From an uncultured Lachnospiraceae bacterium (lineage in GTDB: Bacteria > Bacillota > Clostridia > Lachnospirales > Lachnospiraceae): a stretch of 55,160 nucleotides of DNA. The position numbers and the translations under genes were made by a program. The stretch lies in contig CAMWXE010000030.1 in NCBI GenBank assembly GCA_947178145.1, positions 1 through 55,160 of the forward strand, written 5' to 3'. Positions within the stretch are counted from its first letter, which is position 1. Each line of letters starts with the position of its first letter. The notes below the pieces were generated by a model. It ran no database searches. It was given only the letters and a program-made list of their open reading frames with translations, and was not told where the DNA came from. This document shows, one piece after another, positions 53,822 to 55,160 of this stretch.

Positions 53822-54922
53822 TTATTTTCGCTGATAGATTGAGTAGTGCAGGCTCCTTAGCAAAACGGCAGCTTCGTCCAACGCAGTCTGATTATAAAAT
53901 TCGACTCTGAGCACACCTTCTTCAAACTCCCTGTTGTGTATGATGCCAATATTCTTGATTGAAATATCGGCTTTGGCGAGCAGGGTGGCAAGGGAAGCGA
54001 TGGCTCCGGCCTCGTCGGGGATATCAACATAACATGCAAAGATCTTGTTGATTGGTCCTTTGGGCAGATCTGCAAAGGAATCCCGATATTTCTTAGAGGC
54101 AGTGAATAAGTCAAAGGTAAAACCTTTTTGTTTGCAGCGGATCGCTTTGCTGATTGCCTGTAGTGAGTTTATGTAATCATCCAGTAAATCTGCAATGTTT
54201 TCCGTGTTGGACATGCAGATGGACTCCCACATTTCAGGGGAGGAGGAGGCGATGCGCGTGATATCCTTGAATCCTCCGGCAGCAATCATCTTCATCGTCT
54301 CATTTGCCGAATCGTGGTCATGGACAAGATTTGCAAGGGCAGCAGCGACAAGATGCGGCACATGGCTGATGGCGGCGGTGATATAATCATGTTCTTTGTG
54401 GTTCAGGATCAAGGGAATTGCGCCTGCTTTTTTAATGAAAGAATAGTACTCTGCGACGGCTTCCTGAGAGACAGTTTCCGTAGGAGTGAGGATATAGTAC
54501 GCATTTTCCAGAAGAATCGGATTGGCGTTGGAAAAACCTGTTTTCTCGCTGCCAGCCATGGGATGTCCGCCGATAAAGTGACTGTCCAGTCCCAGCTTTG
54601 AGACTGCCTCATGGATGGAGCCTTTGACGCTTCCGACATCGGTGATGATTGTCTTGTCGGACAGGATGGGTTTCAGTTGTTCCAGAAATTTGTTATTAAC
54701 GGCGACAGGTGCGCATAGAAATATCATATCACAGTCAGAAAAAAGCCCGTTTATTTCTGTGGTTCCCATATCAATCGCACCGGCGGCGAGCGCCTCGTCC
54801 AGAGTGGATTGTCTGCGCGCATAGGCGACGATCTGTGCGTCGGGACAGATCTGTCTGATCGCGAGTGCGATGGAGCCGCCGATTAACCCAAGACTGATAA
54901 ATCCAAATTTATTCATGTTCAT
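53822..54922 (-). CDS. tyrA: Prephenate dehydrogenase with ACT domain
   Basis: A 366-residue enzyme that converts prephenate to 4-hydroxyphenylpyruvate in tyrosine synthesis. It begins with the NAD-binding motif FISLGLIGGSIALA, contains ITDVGSVKGSI and FIGGHPMAGSEKTG with the catalytic His, and ends with an ACT-like regulatory domain (about 290-366, VDIPDEAGAIASLATLL), which suggests feedback control by tyrosine. AAAGGAC is ten bases upstream of the ATG. No other aromatic pathway genes are adjacent. Confidence 0.95.
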   Translation of the reverse strand: MNMNKFGFISLGLIGGSIALAIRQICPDAQIVAYARRQSTLDEALAAGAIDMGTTEINGLFSDCDMIFLCAPVAVNNKFLEQLKPILSDKTIITDVGSVKGSIHEAVSKLGLDSHFIGGHPMAGSEKTGFSNANPILLENAYYILTPTETVSQEAVAEYYSFIKKAGAIPLILNHKEHDYITAAISHVPHLVAAALANLVHDHDSANETMKMIAAGGFKDITRIASSSPEMWESICMSNTENIADLLDDYINSLQAISKAIRCKQKGFTFDLFTASKKYRDSFADLPKGPINKIFACYVDIPDEAGAIASLATLLAKADISIKNIGIIHNREFEEGVLRVEFYNQTALDEAAVLLRSLHYSIYQRK

Positions 54923-55038
54923 AGCTCATTATGTCCTTTCTGAAATATATCGTGATGTGCCTGTGGAAACAGGCGATTGTAAATAGCATTGTAATACTGA
55001 CAATATCGTTGCGAAACGATTGTGCTGTGCCACTGATT

Positions 55039-55067
55039 ATTATTGCACTTTAAAGCGTTAAAGTCAA
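55039..55067 (-). promoter_or_regulatory. Promoter of tyrA
   Basis: On the minus strand TTGACT (55067-55062) and AATAAT (55044-55039) are 17 bases apart, giving a leader of about 110 bases that contains a small hairpin (GCCTGT/ACAGGC near 54960-54975). No T-box motif was found. The end of the window, 55068-55160, shows no gene. Confidence 0.65.
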
Positions 55068-55160
55068 CTGCTTTATCGCTCTGTCTGCTATCTGACCGGA
55101 TGAAGGGTTACAATTCACACCCAATGTCATTTACTTAAGGAGCAGCTACGGTTCAGAACA

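Noticed and set aside
54923..55160. T-box leader upstream of tyrA
   Set aside because: The leader is only about 110 bases and lacks the conserved T-box sequence; just a small hairpin is present.

Overview
The window looks like a chromosomal segment of a Gram-positive anaerobe of the class Clostridia, most likely Lachnospiraceae. The support is the protein set (AgrC/AgrA-type two-component pair, class III ribonucleotide reductase, cobyrinate diamide synthase, single-chain PurL, PyrF of the long type), consistent GGAGG-type ribosome binding sites, TTGACA/TATAAT-type promoters, and several small families I associate with Lachnospiraceae. No phage, transposon, CRISPR array, tRNA or rRNA is visible. 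About 46 protein genes fill almost all of the sequence, mostly on the plus strand.

Layout. 0.1-1.9 kb: cbiA (cobalamin) behind a degenerate repeat, overlapping a small Cys-rich protein. 1.9-4.6 kb: a metal-efflux operon of an ArsR/SmtB-type sensor, a separate HMA metal-binding protein and a P1B ATPase, with an operator-like palindrome over the -10. 4.7-8.5 kb: a DUF6273-like membrane protein, a LytTR response regulator and an AgrC-like kinase, followed by a SUKH-type gene whose promoter carries a 21-bp-spaced direct repeat typical of LytTR sites. 8.6-17.0 kb: a PurF paralogue lacking the catalytic Cys, a chemoreceptor, a sugar-binding lipoprotein and PurL in one tight run. 17-26.2 kb: nitroreductase, MATE exporter, a heterodimeric ABC exporter with one degenerate ATP site, an HPr-like protein without the phosphorylatable His, and a nuclease-XPD/DinG helicase fusion. 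26.3-30.4 kb: UDP-glucose dehydrogenase, then malQ and a LacI regulator with a cre/LacI-type operator. 30.5-34.7 kb: hybrid PAS kinase, glycosyltransferase-like protein and TPR lipoprotein. 34.8-41.7 kb: NrdR boxes, an NrdD-glutaredoxin fusion, pyrF, pyrE, a 50-residue membrane peptide, a second small membrane protein and an M29-like aminopeptidase with a long extra N-terminal region. 41.7-46.9 kb: purE-purM-purN-purD plus an SH3b membrane protein with an acidic and Pro/Arg-rich tail. 47-55.2 kb: GntR regulator, ClpC, an unknown 139-residue protein, RadA, M18 aminopeptidase, TspO and TyrA.

The common theme is nucleotide biosynthesis (two pur clusters, pyrFE, nrdD) interleaved with signalling and export modules. 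The most promising leads are the LytTR/SUKH circuit, the Cys-less PurF with an embedded chemoreceptor and binding protein, and the uncharacterised membrane-peptide/M29 cluster. All functional calls rest on motif recognition by eye; no database search, alignment or folding program was run.
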